Both the position numbers and the translations under genes were made by a program. Positions 20,475 through 31,127 of a stretch of DNA of 64,000 nt are shown here, in pieces (the stretch's first letter is position 1; each line of letters starts with the position of its first letter). The notes beneath the pieces were generated by a model that was not told where the DNA came from, ran no database searches, and saw only the letters and a program-made list of their open reading frames with translations. The stretch spans positions 124,001-188,000 of the forward strand of contig NZ_AEDD01000011.1 of assembly GCF_000179615.1 (NCBI RefSeq), written 5' to 3'. This DNA is from Paenibacillus curdlanolyticus YK9 (GTDB lineage Bacteria; Bacillota; Bacilli; Paenibacillales; Paenibacillaceae).

Positions 20475-22283
20475 ATGATGTTGAAAACTCATTCCTGCGG
20501 CACCCTGACAAAAGCAAATGTAGGCGAGACCGTTACGCTGAACGGCTGGGTACAGCGTCGTCGTGACCTTGGCGGCGTATTGTTCATTGACCTTCGCGAC
20601 CGGACAGGTATCGTTCAAACGGTCTTCAACCCGGATTTCTCAGGCGCTGCGCTTGAGATTGCGGACAAAGCGCGCAACGAGTTCGTATTGGCTTTGCGCG
20701 GTACGGTCGTTGAACGCGATCAAGAAACGTACAATGCAAACCTCGCTACGGGCGAGATCGAAATCCGCGTGACGGAGATCGAAATCATGAACGCGGCAAA
20801 AACGCCTCCTTTCCCGATTGAAGACGGAGTAGAAGTAGACGAGTCGATTCGTCTGAAGCACCGTTATCTGGACCTGCGTCGCCCGGAAATGCAGCGTACG
20901 ATGCTGCTTCGCTCGAAGGCGTCCAAAGTGTTCCGCGACTTCCTGGACGGCGAAGGCTTCCTCGATGTCGAAACGCCGATTTTGACGAAAAGCACGCCGG
21001 AAGGCGCGCGTGACTATCTTGTGCCTAGCCGCGTTCATGCGGAAGAGTTTTTCGCGCTTCCGCAATCGCCGCAAATTTTCAAGCAGCTTCTGATGGTAGG
21101 CGGCCTTGAGCGTTATTACCAAATCGCACGATGCTTCCGTGACGAAGACCTTCGCGCTGACCGCCAGCCTGAATTTACGCAAGTCGACATCGAGACTTCC
21201 TTCTTGTCGCAAGACCAGCTTCTCGCGATGATGGAGCAGCTGATGGCGCGCGTGTTCCGCGAGACGATCGGCTACGAAATCCCGCTGCCGTTCCAACGCA
21301 TCACGTATGCTGAAGCGATGGACAAATACGGCTCCGACAAGCCGGATCTTCGTTTCGGGCTTGAAATTAAAAACATCACGGACATCGTTGCGAACAGCGA
21401 CGTGAAAGTATTCGCATCCGTAGCTGCTTCCGGCGGCGAAGTGAAAGCATTGAACGCGAAGGGCTGCGCGAGCTGGAGCCGCAAAGAGCTCGACGATCTA
21501 CAGCCGTTCGCTGCCCGCTATGGCGGCAAAGGCTTGGCATGGATCACGGTGAAAGACGGCGAATGGCGCGGGCCGATCGTTAAATTCCTGAAGCCGGAAG
21601 AAATTCAAGCGTTGACGGCGCGTCTTGAAGTGGAGGAAGGCGACCTGCTGACGTTCTCGGCCGATAAGCCGAAAGTCGTTGCAGACGTACTGGGCAACCT
21701 TCGTCTGAAGTTAGGCCGCGACCTTGGCCTGATCGACGAGTCCCAATACAAGTTCCTGTGGGTGGTCGACTTCCCGCTGCTCGAGTGGGACGAGGATGCA
21801 AAACGTTATGTCGCGATGCATCATCCGTTCACGCGCCCGAACGAGGAAGATCTCGAGCTGCTTGCGACCGATCCAGGCAAAGTGCGCGCGCAAGCGTACG
21901 ATATCGTGCTGAACGGCTACGAAGTCGGCGGCGGCTCGATGCGGATTTACAAGCGCGACGTGCAAGAGCTGATGTTCAAAACGCTTGGCTTCTCGATGGA
22001 GCAGGCGCATGAGCAATTCGGCTTCCTGCTTGATGCATTCGAGTACGGCACGCCACCGCATGGCGGCATCGCGTTCGGTCTTGACCGTCTCGTTATGCTG
22101 CTGACGGGCCGCACGAACCTGCGCGAGACGATCGCGTTCCCGAAAACGGCGAGCGCTACCGACCTCATGGTCGATGCGCCATCGCAGGTTGAGCTGTCGC
22201 AGCTGGAGCAGCTCCATATCCGTACAGTGCCTAAGCCATCGGTGAAGCCTGCACCGGCACCTGCTGGCGCTCCGCAAGCTTAA
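20475..22283 (+). CDS. aspS: Aspartyl-tRNA synthetase
   Basis: Class IIb synthetase of 602 residues. It has an N-terminal OB anticodon-binding domain ([24 protein letters not shown]), the motif 2 block [20 protein letters not shown], a GAD insertion domain and the motif 3 block [13 protein letters not shown]. The C-terminus ends in a short Pro/Ala-rich tail. ATG 20475 (a second ATG follows immediately) lies after AAGAGGAGAATG. It is cotranscribed with hisS under the T-box. Confidence 0.97.
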   Translation: MMLKTHSCGTLTKANVGETVTLNGWVQRRRDLGGVLFIDLRDRTGIVQTVFNPDFSGAALEIADKARNEFVLALRGTVVERDQETYNANLATGEIEIRVTEIEIMNAAKTPPFPIEDGVEVDESIRLKHRYLDLRRPEMQRTMLLRSKASKVFRDFLDGEGFLDVETPILTKSTPEGARDYLVPSRVHAEEFFALPQSPQIFKQLLMVGGLERYYQIARCFRDEDLRADRQPEFTQVDIETSFLSQDQLLAMMEQLMARVFRETIGYEIPLPFQRITYAEAMDKYGSDKPDLRFGLEIKNITDIVANSDVKVFASVAASGGEVKALNAKGCASWSRKELDDLQPFAARYGGKGLAWITVKDGEWRGPIVKFLKPEEIQALTARLEVEEGDLLTFSADKPKVVADVLGNLRLKLGRDLGLIDESQYKFLWVVDFPLLEWDEDAKRYVAMHHPFTRPNEEDLELLATDPGKVRAQAYDIVLNGYEVGGGSMRIYKRDVQELMFKTLGFSMEQAHEQFGFLLDAFEYGTPPHGGIAFGLDRLVMLLTGRTNLRETIAFPKTASATDLMVDAPSQVELSQLEQLHIRTVPKPSVKPAPAPAGAPQA

Positions 22284-22383
22284 TTCATTAACGGACACGA
22301 ATATAAATGTTCCTTCGCACGCACATGGCGCGCAGCGCAACCATAGTCGCGTTCGCGTCATAGCTGCTGCATAGGAACGGGCT

Positions 22384-22432
22384 CGTCCGGTGTGCTTTTG
22401 CTGGCCTCAGCAGGAGCGCGCCGGACGTTTTC
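22384..22432 (+). terminator. Terminator after aspS
   Basis: CGTCCGG (22384-22390) pairs with CCGGACG (22421-22427), with an inner GCTG/CAGC stem, then TTTTCC. Confidence 0.65.
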
Positions 22433-22472
22433 CCTATTTTGGACAGACCTAATAAGGAGGCGAATACGAACC

Positions 22473-23246
22473 ATGCTGCATCAATTTTCTAGAACGGAGC
22501 TTGCGATTGGCCCGGAAGGGCTGGACGCGATGCGTGGAAGCACGGTAGCGGTGCTCGGCATCGGAGGCGTTGGCTCGATCGCAGCGGAAGCGCTGGCAAG
22601 AACGGGCGTAGGACGCATTATTTTGATCGATAAAGACGTGGTCGACATTACGAACATCAATCGGCAGATCCATGCGCTTACGACGACGGTCGGCGAGCCG
22701 AAGGCCGATCTGATGCGTGATCGAATCAAGCTGATTAATCCGGAGTGCGATGTGATCTCGCTGCGAATGTTTTATACCGAGGAGACATATGAGCAGCTGT
22801 TCGCTTATCCGCTGGACTATGTCGTGGACGCCTCCGATACCATTTCGTACAAAATCCACTTGATCAAGCAGTGTCTGGAACGCCGGATTCCGATCATTTC
22901 GAGCATGGGCGCAGCGAACAAGATGGACCCGACGAAGTTCCAGGTCGTGGATATTAGCAAGACGCATACGGACCCGATCGCGCGGGTCGTGCGGACGAAG
23001 CTTCGCAAGGACGGCATCCGCAAAGGGGTGAAGGTCGTCTTCTCTTCGGAAGAGCCGCAAAAGCCTCGCGAGGATGTCACGCAGCGAATCGTGCCGGAGA
23101 ATGCGCCTGAGATCCGTAAAGCGCAGCAGCCTCCTGCGAGCAATGCATTCGTGCCGCCGGTCGCGGGGCTTATTATGGTGAGCGTCGTTGTGAAGGATTT
23201 GCTCGAAATCAATGAAAAGGCGCGCAAGCAGCAAGCCGACCAATAG
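22473..23246 (+). CDS. tcdA: tRNA threonylcarbamoyladenosine dehydratase TcdA
   Basis: A ThiF/E1-like ATP-dependent dehydratase that converts t6A37 to the cyclic form. 257 residues from the ATG at 22473, where AAGGAGG is ten bases upstream; the longer frame starts inside the aspS terminator. The nucleotide-binding glycine motif LGIGGVGSIAAEALARTG and the DKDVVDITNINRQIHA block are diagnostic. It corresponds to B. subtilis yrvM, which is also next to aspS. Confidence 0.93.
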   Translation: MLHQFSRTELAIGPEGLDAMRGSTVAVLGIGGVGSIAAEALARTGVGRIILIDKDVVDITNINRQIHALTTTVGEPKADLMRDRIKLINPECDVISLRMFYTEETYEQLFAYPLDYVVDASDTISYKIHLIKQCLERRIPIISSMGAANKMDPTKFQVVDISKTHTDPIARVVRTKLRKDGIRKGVKVVFSSEEPQKPREDVTQRIVPENAPEIRKAQQPPASNAFVPPVAGLIMVSVVVKDLLEINEKARKQQADQ

Positions 23247-23254
23247 CAGCAGAC

Positions 23255-23302
23255 AAGCATTCCAGTTCGGCGCGTACAGCGCTGCGGAATGCTTTTTTTA
23301 TT
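23255..23302 (+). terminator. Terminator after tcdA
   Basis: AAGCATTCC (23255-23263) pairs with GGAATGCTT (23286-23294), followed by TTTTTATT. Confidence 0.85.
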
Positions 23303-23426
23303 AAGTACCCAAGTTCCTTTGATCCGAACAAATGTGCGGATATTCCGCCGATATGCTATGATGGGAGAAGTTATGGTGTTCGTTACGTGTGACTAAGCAC
23401 TAAGTCTAGAAGGAGCTGCGGCGTTC

Positions 23427-24743
23427 ATGGATTTATTCAGCTATGGGGAAGAGCAGACCCCGCGGGCGCGATTGCTGGCGGATCGAATGCGTCCCGAGAC
23501 GTTAGATGATTATATTGGACAGGAGCATATCGTTGGGGCAGGCAAGCTGCTGAGGCGTGCAATAGAGGGCGATCGGATCTCGTCTATTTTGCTGTATGGG
23601 CCGCCAGGCTGCGGCAAGACGACGCTGGCCCATATTATTTCGAAACGAACGGAAGCCGATTTCGTTAAGCTGAATGCAGTGGACGCCTCCGTGAAGGATG
23701 TCCGCGATGTGATTGACCGTGCGAAGACGGCGAAGGCGATGTACGGCCGCAAGACGATCTTGTTTCTGGACGAAGTACATCGCTTCAACTCCTCACGGCA
23801 GGATGCCTTGCTGCCTGCTGTCGAGCAAGGGATCATTATTTTCATCGGGGCAACGACGGAAAATCCGTTCCATTATGTTAACGGCGCATTATTGTCCCGC
23901 TCGACGCTGTTCCAGCTGCAGCCGCTTACTAAGGAGCATGCGCGCGAGGCGATGGTTCGCGCTTTAGCTGATGCTTCGCGCGGGCTAGGCTTTATGCGGC
24001 TTGAGGTCGAAGCGGAAGCGTTGGACCACATTGCGCAAACCGCAGGGGGCGATATCCGCCGTGCGTTGAATGCGCTAGAGCTGGCCGCCGTAACGACGCC
24101 ATCCGAGCCGGACGGGTCCGTTCGCATCACGCTGGAAGTTGCGCAGGAATCGGTACGCAAGCCGACAGCCAAGGCGGACGAGTCAACGCAATACGATGTA
24201 TTGTCCGCCTTTCATAAGAGCGTGCGCGGCTCCAGCGATGCGGCTTTGTTCTGGTTTCTGTACGCAGTCGAGAAGCTTGGCATGGAGCCGATGACGTTTA
24301 TCCGGCGGCTAATCGTTGCATGCAGCGAAGATATCGGTTTAGCGAACCCGCAGGCGATGCTGCAAGCAACGGCTGCGCTGGATGCTTATCGCAAAATTGG
24401 CTGGCCAGAGGCCAAATATAATATTTCCCAAGCAATATTGTTCGCGGTGGAAAGCCCGAAGTCCAACGCAACGGCGGTAGCGATTGGACGTGTGATGGAT
24501 ACGATCGGCCAAGCAGGCACGATGGAGGTGCCGCTTCATCTGCGCGATGCTCATTACAAGGGCTCAGAGAAGCTTGGGCATGTCGGCTACCAGTACCCGC
24601 ATGATTTTCCGGGCCATTACGTGGCGCAGCAATATTTGCCGGACCAGCTGCATGGCATGAGCTTTTATACGGCAACCGAACAAGGGATGGAAGATCGCAT
24701 TCGTCAAAATCAGCAAAAGCGGCGCATAAAGCCTTCTCGTTAA
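23427..24743 (+). CDS. rarA: Replication-associated recombination protein RarA (MgsA)
   Basis: An AAA+ ATPase acting at stalled replication forks, 438 residues. Walker A GPPGCGKTTL (about residues 55-64) and Walker B ILFLDEVHRF (about 111-120) are present. The C-terminal MgsA tetramerisation part contains HYKGSEKLGHVGYQYPHD. It corresponds to yrvN, downstream of yrvM in B. subtilis. The ATG follows AGAAGGAGCTGCGGCGTTC. Confidence 0.95.
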   Translation: MDLFSYGEEQTPRARLLADRMRPETLDDYIGQEHIVGAGKLLRRAIEGDRISSILLYGPPGCGKTTLAHIISKRTEADFVKLNAVDASVKDVRDVIDRAKTAKAMYGRKTILFLDEVHRFNSSRQDALLPAVEQGIIIFIGATTENPFHYVNGALLSRSTLFQLQPLTKEHAREAMVRALADASRGLGFMRLEVEAEALDHIAQTAGGDIRRALNALELAAVTTPSEPDGSVRITLEVAQESVRKPTAKADESTQYDVLSAFHKSVRGSSDAALFWFLYAVEKLGMEPMTFIRRLIVACSEDIGLANPQAMLQATAALDAYRKIGWPEAKYNISQAILFAVESPKSNATAVAIGRVMDTIGQAGTMEVPLHLRDAHYKGSEKLGHVGYQYPHDFPGHYVAQQYLPDQLHGMSFYTATEQGMEDRIRQNQQKRRIKPSR

Positions 24744-24766
24744 AACAGCTTGCGGTAGGAGCGTCG

Positions 24767-24818
24767 AATAGGAAAAGCCTTCTCATTTGCAGTACGAGAA
24801 GACTTTTCCTATTTTTTA
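24767..24818 (+). terminator. Terminator after rarA
   Basis: AGGAAAAGcCTTCTC pairs with GAGAAGacTTTTCCT and runs into ATTTTTT. Confidence 0.85.
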
Positions 24819-24832
24819 CATAAAAGTTGCAG

Positions 24833-24860
24833 TTGACAAACTTTTTTGTATGAATACAAT
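24833..24860 (+). promoter_or_regulatory. SigA-type promoter for the Nramp gene
   Basis: TTGACA (24833-24838), a 16-base spacer and TACAAT (24855-24860). The predicted leader is about 115 bases long. Confidence 0.75.
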
Positions 24861-24932
24861 GAAAAGTAGGCACAAGTGCAGACACTCCTGCATAGAATGA
24901 AGTCGGATCCCTTTTTTTACTATAAAAGTTGA

Positions 24933-24962
24933 CCTAGCGCAAAACCCTTTGCCTAGTACAAA
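24933..24962 (+). promoter_or_regulatory. Direct repeat in the mntH leader, possible metal-regulator operator
   Basis: CCTAGCGCAAA (24933-24943) and CCTAGTACAAA (24952-24962) are direct repeats 19 bases apart. The second lies in TTTGCCTAGTACAAA (24948-24962), an inverted TTTG/CAAA pair that loosely resembles an MntR site. The assignment is tentative. Confidence 0.35.
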
Positions 24963-24983
24963 TATTGAGATGAGGTGAATGTT

Positions 24984-26339
24984 ATGGCGAAGGACACAGG
25001 TTTAGCCATGCATGATCAAGGCTGGCGCAAGCAGCGCTCGGCCGATACGCTTCCGGAAGTTTACCGCTCGATGAAGATTCCGAAGACCGGATCTTGGTTT
25101 CGGAAGTTTCTGGCATTCGCCGGACCAGGTTACTTGGTAGCAGTAGGCTATATGGACCCGGGCAACTGGGCGACGGACATTGCCGGCGGCTCGATGTTCG
25201 GATATTCCTTATTATTTGTTATTTTGTTATCGAATTTAATGGCGATGCTTCTTCAAGGCCTTGCGGGTAAGCTCGGGATCGTGACGGGTCGAGATCTTGC
25301 GCAAGCATGCCGCGATCATTACAGCAAACCGGTGGCGATGGCACTGTGGGTGCTTTGCGAGCTTGCTATCGCAGCTTGCGACCTAGCAGAGGTGTTGGGA
25401 ACCGCCATCGCTTTGCATTTGCTGTTTGGCATTCCGATATTATATGGCGTACTGATCACTGTTCTTGACGTATTTGTCGTGCTGATGCTGCAGAGCAGAG
25501 GGTTCCGTTACATCGAAGCGATCGTGATTACATTAATCGGGACCATCGGCGTCTGCTTCCTGGTTGAGATCATTTGGGCGCAGCCTAGCGCAAGCGGCGT
25601 GCTGGCAGGCTTCGCGCCTCGTTCGGAATTGTTCACGAATCCAGAGATGCTGTATATCGGAATCGGCATTCTCGGCGCAACGGTCATGCCGCATAACCTG
25701 TATTTGCATTCCTCGATCGTTCAGACGAGGCAGATCGAACAGACGCCCAAAGGCAAACGCCAAGCGATTCGCTATGCGACAGCGGACTCGACAATTGCAT
25801 TGTCGCTAGCCTTGTTTATCAATGCAGCGATTCTCATCATTGCAGCGGCGACCTTCCATACGACAGGCAACACGGGCATTGCCGAGATCGAAGATGCTTA
25901 TCATATGCTGGCTCCCCTTCTGGGTACGACTGCAGCAAGCGTTTTGTTCGGCGTAGCGCTTCTGGCCGCCGGCCAAAATGCGACGTTGACAGGCACGCTC
26001 GCAGGCCAGATCGTTATGGAAGGCTTCCTTAACATTCGGCTCCCAGCATGGCTGCGACGCCTTATTACACGGCTAATCGCCGTAGTGCCGGCTGTTATCG
26101 TAATCGGCATCATGGGGGACAGCGGTACGCTGGATCTCCTCATCCTCAGCCAAGTCATATTGTCACTGCAACTATCGTTTGCTGTAATCCCGCTGGTGAA
26201 GTTTACGAGCGACAAGAAGAAAATGGGCGAGTTTGCGAATCGGCTCTGGCTCAAACTTACAGCATGGATTGTGGCGATTGTTATTGCCGGTTTGAATATT
26301 TACCTGCTTGTGCAGACGGTCGGCGGATGGATCAGCTAG
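24984..26339 (+). CDS. mntH: Nramp family divalent metal (manganese) transporter
   Basis: About 451 residues with eleven predicted membrane helices. The Nramp signatures are present: the TM1 motif [17 protein letters not shown] (about residues 52-68) and the TM6 block [13 protein letters not shown] (about 235-247). It takes up Mn2+ (and other divalent metals) with protons. The start at ATG 24984 was chosen because GAGGTG lies six bases upstream; a GTG nine bases earlier is possible. Single-gene unit between two terminators. Confidence 0.93.
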   Translation: MAKDTGLAMHDQGWRKQRSADTLPEVYRSMKIPKTGSWFRKFLAFAGPGYLVAVGYMDPGNWATDIAGGSMFGYSLLFVILLSNLMAMLLQGLAGKLGIVTGRDLAQACRDHYSKPVAMALWVLCELAIAACDLAEVLGTAIALHLLFGIPILYGVLITVLDVFVVLMLQSRGFRYIEAIVITLIGTIGVCFLVEIIWAQPSASGVLAGFAPRSELFTNPEMLYIGIGILGATVMPHNLYLHSSIVQTRQIEQTPKGKRQAIRYATADSTIALSLALFINAAILIIAAATFHTTGNTGIAEIEDAYHMLAPLLGTTAASVLFGVALLAAGQNATLTGTLAGQIVMEGFLNIRLPAWLRRLITRLIAVVPAVIVIGIMGDSGTLDLLILSQVILSLQLSFAVIPLVKFTSDKKKMGEFANRLWLKLTAWIVAIVIAGLNIYLLVQTVGGWIS

Positions 26340-26352
26340 TTTGAATAAGCAA

Positions 26353-26402
26353 GCCTCAAGCAATAATCGGTCAGCCGCCGAATGTTGCTTGAGGCTTTTT
26401 TT
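26353..26402 (+). terminator. Terminator after mntH
   Basis: GCCTCAAGCAA (26353-26363) pairs with TTGCTTGAGGC (26385-26395), followed by seven T. From here to 26610 no gene is seen, only AT-rich leader sequence. Confidence 0.9.
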
Positions 26403-26610
26403 GTATCCCAATCCGTTGCAGTAGGCTATGATTTCCGGAAAACGGCAGCATACACGTGAATGACGTGCATAATACAGGTCCTTTACTGAATACAGTGGAT
26501 TACAGGGCGAATAGCGCCAAAACGAGGGAGGATGCGGTTTGACGCTATGGTTGTCTATCGAATAAGCTAAAGATTAACATACGGCTCGATTGTGTTATTT
26601 GTACAAAATA

Positions 26611-26677
26611 AAGGAGGTGCGCCTGCCATCGTATCGGATCGCCTTGAGGGCGGCATGCGGTTGGCAGGGTTTCGTTG
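26611..26677 (+). promoter_or_regulatory. Shine-Dalgarno site separated from the start codon by a hairpin
   Basis: A perfect AAGGAGGTG lies at 26611-26619, but the only start for the long downstream frame is TTG at 26675. Between them CCTGCCA (26622-26628) pairs with TGGCAGG (26662-26668), with an inner CGCC/GGCG stem (26640-26643 / 26649-26652). Folding leaves about ten unpaired bases between AGGAGG and the TTG. A short CTG-started frame (26623-26682) also crosses the hairpin and ends overlapping the TTG. Confidence 0.5.
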
Positions 26678-28024
26678 AGTAGTGACCCTTTACCGATATG
26701 GTTGAAATTGATACTAATTGTGGTGCTGGTTGCCATGAACGGCTTCTTTGTATCTGCGGAATTTGCGATGGTCAAAGTGAGGAGCAGCAGAATCGACACC
26801 CTATTGTCCGGCGGGCATAAGCGAGCGAGGTTCGCGTCGTTGCTAACGGGCAATCTGGACGGCTATCTATCCGCCTGCCAGTTGGGTATCACGCTCGCAT
26901 CGCTCGGTCTTGGGTGGATTGGCGAGCCTGCAGTCGCTGCCGTATTGGAACGCTTATTCGCAGGCGTAGGAATGAATAATGAGGTGCTTACGCATACGAT
27001 TGCGTTCATTATCGCCTTTTCGTTCATTACGGTGCTTCATATCGTGTTGGGCGAGTTGGCTCCGAAGACGATCGCGATACGCAAAGCCGAAAGCGTCACG
27101 TTATGGACCGCCGCACCGCTCGTTCTATTTCACCGCATCATGTATCCGTTCATTTGGGTGCTCAACGGAATGGCGAATCGCTTATTGAAGCTAATGGGAA
27201 TTGAGCCGGCATCCGAGCAAGACTCCGCGCATACGGAGGAAGAGATTCGAGTCCTCGTGAAGGAAAGCCATCGAAGCGGGCATATCGACAATACCGAGCT
27301 TACCTTGGTTGATAATATTTTTGAATTCGCCGAAACGCATGCCAGAGAGATTATGATTCCGCGCACCGAAATGGTCTGCCTCTACATGAATCTCTCTTTT
27401 GAAGAGAACAAAGCAATTGCGCTGAAGGAGATGCACACTCGCTATCCCGTATGCGATGCCGATAAAGACAACATCATTGGATTTGTCCATATTAAGGATA
27501 TATTGAAGGTCTCTTCGCAAAATTTAAAAGATATTCGCATCATCACGAGACCGATGACGACCGTGCCGGAATCGATGCAAATCAGCATGCTGCTTAAGCT
27601 GATGCAGAAGCGGCGGACGCAGATTGCGATATTGATTGATGAGTATGGCGGGACATCAGGGCTTGTTACTTTAGAAGATATCATGGAAGAAATTGTCGGG
27701 GAAATTCAAGACGAATTCGACGAGGAGCGCCCCGAGCTGGAGAAGCGGGAGGACGATACGTATTCGATCAGCGGAATGATGCTGATTGAAGAAGTCAACA
27801 GTTATTTTGGAATGGGCATTGATACGGATGATTATGATACCATAGGCGGTTGGCTTTATTCGCAGATCGAAATTCCGCCTAAGCGTAATCAGCGTGTGCC
27901 TATAGATGAAGGCTATGAATTCGTGGTCGAAGAAACGGATCATCTGCGTATCTCCCGGGTAATGGTGCGCAAGCAAGCTGCCAGCGAAGAGAAGAAGGTG
28001 GAGCGGGACAGCGAGTTTGGTTAA
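26675..28024 (+). CDS. CNNM/HlyC-CorC family membrane protein (hemolysin-like)
   Basis: 449 residues from a TTG start; no other start exists after the in-frame stop at 26645-26647. Domains: an N-terminal DUF21/CNNM membrane domain (about 8-195) with AMNGFFVSAEFAMVKVR and HIVLGELAPKTIAI, two CBS domains (about 215-335) with EIMIPRTEMV, and a C-terminal CorC_HlyC domain. Members are linked to Mg2+ or other ion efflux and homeostasis. The unusual start region is described separately. Confidence 0.9.
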   Translation: MSSDPLPIWLKLILIVVLVAMNGFFVSAEFAMVKVRSSRIDTLLSGGHKRARFASLLTGNLDGYLSACQLGITLASLGLGWIGEPAVAAVLERLFAGVGMNNEVLTHTIAFIIAFSFITVLHIVLGELAPKTIAIRKAESVTLWTAAPLVLFHRIMYPFIWVLNGMANRLLKLMGIEPASEQDSAHTEEEIRVLVKESHRSGHIDNTELTLVDNIFEFAETHAREIMIPRTEMVCLYMNLSFEENKAIALKEMHTRYPVCDADKDNIIGFVHIKDILKVSSQNLKDIRIITRPMTTVPESMQISMLLKLMQKRRTQIAILIDEYGGTSGLVTLEDIMEEIVGEIQDEFDEERPELEKREDDTYSISGMMLIEEVNSYFGMGIDTDDYDTIGGWLYSQIEIPPKRNQRVPIDEGYEFVVEETDHLRISRVMVRKQAASEEKKVERDSEFG

Positions 28025-28045
28025 CGCAATAAGCGAATGGATCGT

Positions 28046-28107
28046 AAAAAAAGCCAAGATGGCGCAGGTATGATGCTCATACCTGTCAACGCCGTCTTGG
28101 CTTTTAT
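28046..28107. terminator. Bidirectional terminator (CNNM gene / mnmA)
   Basis: AAAAAAGCCAAGA and TCTTGGCTTTTA are the outer arms and CAGGTATGA/TCATACCTG forms an inner stem. It serves both convergent genes. Confidence 0.85.
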
Positions 28108-28126
28108 TGTTGCGCATGCTGCTGGT

Positions 28127-29263
<1,137 letters not shown>

Positions 29264-29452
29264 CTACCACCTTTTCAACCTTAAGAATGTATGTATTGTA
29301 TCACGCCTTCTCATCTTTTTCACCACAAGCGGGAAAGCCTATACCGCGGACCTTTATATTTTCATAATAAAGTCACGATAGATGTACCCGAAGCCGTGCG
29401 GATGTGCTAACATATACATTATATATGATATGGGAATACCATGATTTATATG

Positions 29453-29465
29453 GACCGAATCGGTC
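29453..29465. promoter_or_regulatory. Perfect palindrome upstream of cymR, possible operator
   Basis: GACCGAATCGGTC is a perfect 13-base inverted repeat 46 bases before the Rrf2-regulator start, in an AT-rich divergent region. It could be an autoregulatory site. The resemblance to known CymR/IscR boxes was not established. Confidence 0.3.
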
Positions 29466-29510
29466 ATCCATTATACGAATCACTAGACGCTGGAAAAGAG
29501 GTGCCGTTTT

Positions 29511-29930
29511 TTGAAAATTTCGACGAAGGGCCGTTATGGGCTCACAATTATGATGGAATTGTCAGCTAAATTTGGTGAAGGACCAATTTCGCTGAAGAGC
29601 ATTGCAGAGAAAAACCAATTGTCCGAGCATTATCTGGAGCAGTTGATCGCGCCGCTGCGGAATGCTGGGCTGGTGAAAAGCGTTCGAGGCGCATATGGCG
29701 GTTACATTTTGTCTAAGGCTGCGGATCAAATTACGGCGGGCGATGTCATCCGCGTATTGGAAGGTCCGATCTCGCCAGTCGATTTCACGGAAGAGGACGA
29801 CCCGGCGAAGCGCGACCTGTGGCTGCGTATCCGCGATAGCATCGCAAGCGTACTGGACTCGACGACACTTGGCGATCTCGTTACCTTCAAGGAAGAAGGA
29901 CAGATCGACAACTATATGTTCTACATTTAG
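29511..29930 (+). CDS. cymR: Rrf2-family transcriptional regulator (CymR/IscR-like)
   Basis: 139 residues with a winged-helix N-terminus: MKISTKGRYGLTIMMELS, then ISLKSIAEKNQLSEHYLEQL as the recognition region. No Cys cluster for an Fe-S centre is visible in the C-terminal half, which fits CymR (the cysteine metabolism regulator, working with CysK) rather than IscR. The start is TTG after AAAAGAGGTG. It is directly upstream of the cysteine desulfurase gene, as in B. subtilis. Confidence 0.88.
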   Translation: MKISTKGRYGLTIMMELSAKFGEGPISLKSIAEKNQLSEHYLEQLIAPLRNAGLVKSVRGAYGGYILSKAADQITAGDVIRVLEGPISPVDFTEEDDPAKRDLWLRIRDSIASVLDSTTLGDLVTFKEEGQIDNYMFYI

Positions 29931-29958
29931 CGTGTACGGTTAGAATTGAGGAATCGCA

Positions 29959-31104
29959 ATGAACAACTATTATTTTGACCACGCGGCGACTACGCCGATG
30001 CGCCCTGAGGTTGCATCGGCTATGCTTGCCGTTATGATGGAAGGCCCGGGCAATGCGTCGAGCATGCACCGTTACGGACGTGCGGCGCGCCAGCATTTGA
30101 ATCGCGCGCGCGATATGGTAGCCAAGCTGCTTGGCGCCAAGCCTTCGGAGCTTATTTTCACTTCGGGCGGAACAGAAAGCGATAATTTAGCCATTATCGG
30201 AGCTGCACGCGCTATGCGTGCAAGAGGGAAAAACCATATCATTACGAGCGCTGCTGAGCATCACGCCGTACTTCATACCTGTCGAGCTTTGGAACAGGAA
30301 GGCTTCCAGCTGACAGAGCTGCCTGTCGACGAATACGGACAATTGTCCGTTGCTGTCGTTTGTGAGGCGTTGACCGAACAGACCGGCTTGGTAAGCGTTA
30401 TGTATGCGAACAACGAAACAGGGACGCTGCAGCCGATTGCAGACATTGGGCGTGCTGTTCAAGCGCGGGGAGCGCTGTTTCATGTGGATGCTGTTCAGGC
30501 ATTAGGCGCTGTGCCAATTAATCTAACGCAGCTTCCCGTTGATCTGATGAGCTTTTCCGCCCACAAAATCAATGGACCGCAAGGCGTCGGCGCATTGTAT
30601 GCATCCGCAGGCGCGGGGTTGTCTGCCGTTCAGCATGGCGGTTCGCAGGAACGCAAACGCCGTGCAGGAACGGAGAACGTAGCGGGAATCGTCGGCTTTG
30701 CGGCGGCTCTTGAGGCTGCGGCGCAGACGATGCAGGAGCGGAAACTTTTAGCGGACAAGCTTCGTCTACAATGGATAGCGCGCATGCAAGCGGCGACTGA
30801 TGGTCAGGTGGCAGTAAATGGGCATCCGACAGATCATTTGTCGCATATTGTCAACATCAGCTTCCTGGGCATCGATACGGAGACGATGCTGATGAATCTC
30901 GACATGGCAGGCATCGCCGCTTCGGGCGGTTCGGCTTGCACGTCGGGCTCGCTGGAGCGATCGCATGTGTTAACGGCTATGGGACTGCCTCACGAGCGAT
31001 TAATGACAGCGATACGTTTCAGCTTCGGAATTGGGAATACTGGAGAGGAACTCGACGAAGCAGGGCAAATTGTTGAAACGATTGTCCGCCGCATTCGTAG
31101 ATAA
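29959..31104 (+). CDS. Cysteine desulfurase (NifS/IscS family, YrvO-like)
   Basis: A PLP enzyme releasing sulfur from cysteine, 381 residues. YYFDHAATTPMRPEV is at the N-terminus, the PLP-binding Lys is in SFSAHKINGPQGVGALY (near residue 203) and the catalytic loop is SGGSACTSGSLERSHVL (near 325). The position after cymR and near mnmA matches B. subtilis yrvO, whose product supplies sulfur to MnmA. ATG after TTGAGGAATCGCA. Confidence 0.94.
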   Translation: MNNYYFDHAATTPMRPEVASAMLAVMMEGPGNASSMHRYGRAARQHLNRARDMVAKLLGAKPSELIFTSGGTESDNLAIIGAARAMRARGKNHIITSAAEHHAVLHTCRALEQEGFQLTELPVDEYGQLSVAVVCEALTEQTGLVSVMYANNETGTLQPIADIGRAVQARGALFHVDAVQALGAVPINLTQLPVDLMSFSAHKINGPQGVGALYASAGAGLSAVQHGGSQERKRRAGTENVAGIVGFAAALEAAAQTMQERKLLADKLRLQWIARMQAATDGQVAVNGHPTDHLSHIVNISFLGIDTETMLMNLDMAGIAASGGSACTSGSLERSHVLTAMGLPHERLMTAIRFSFGIGNTGEELDEAGQIVETIVRRIRR

Positions 31105-31127
31105 CTTGCGAGGAGGCTCTCCATGCC

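Noticed and set aside
26403-26610. Magnesium (M-box) or manganese riboswitch before the CNNM gene
   Set aside because: I looked for the conserved cores of these riboswitches and did not see them; only the terminal hairpin is clear.
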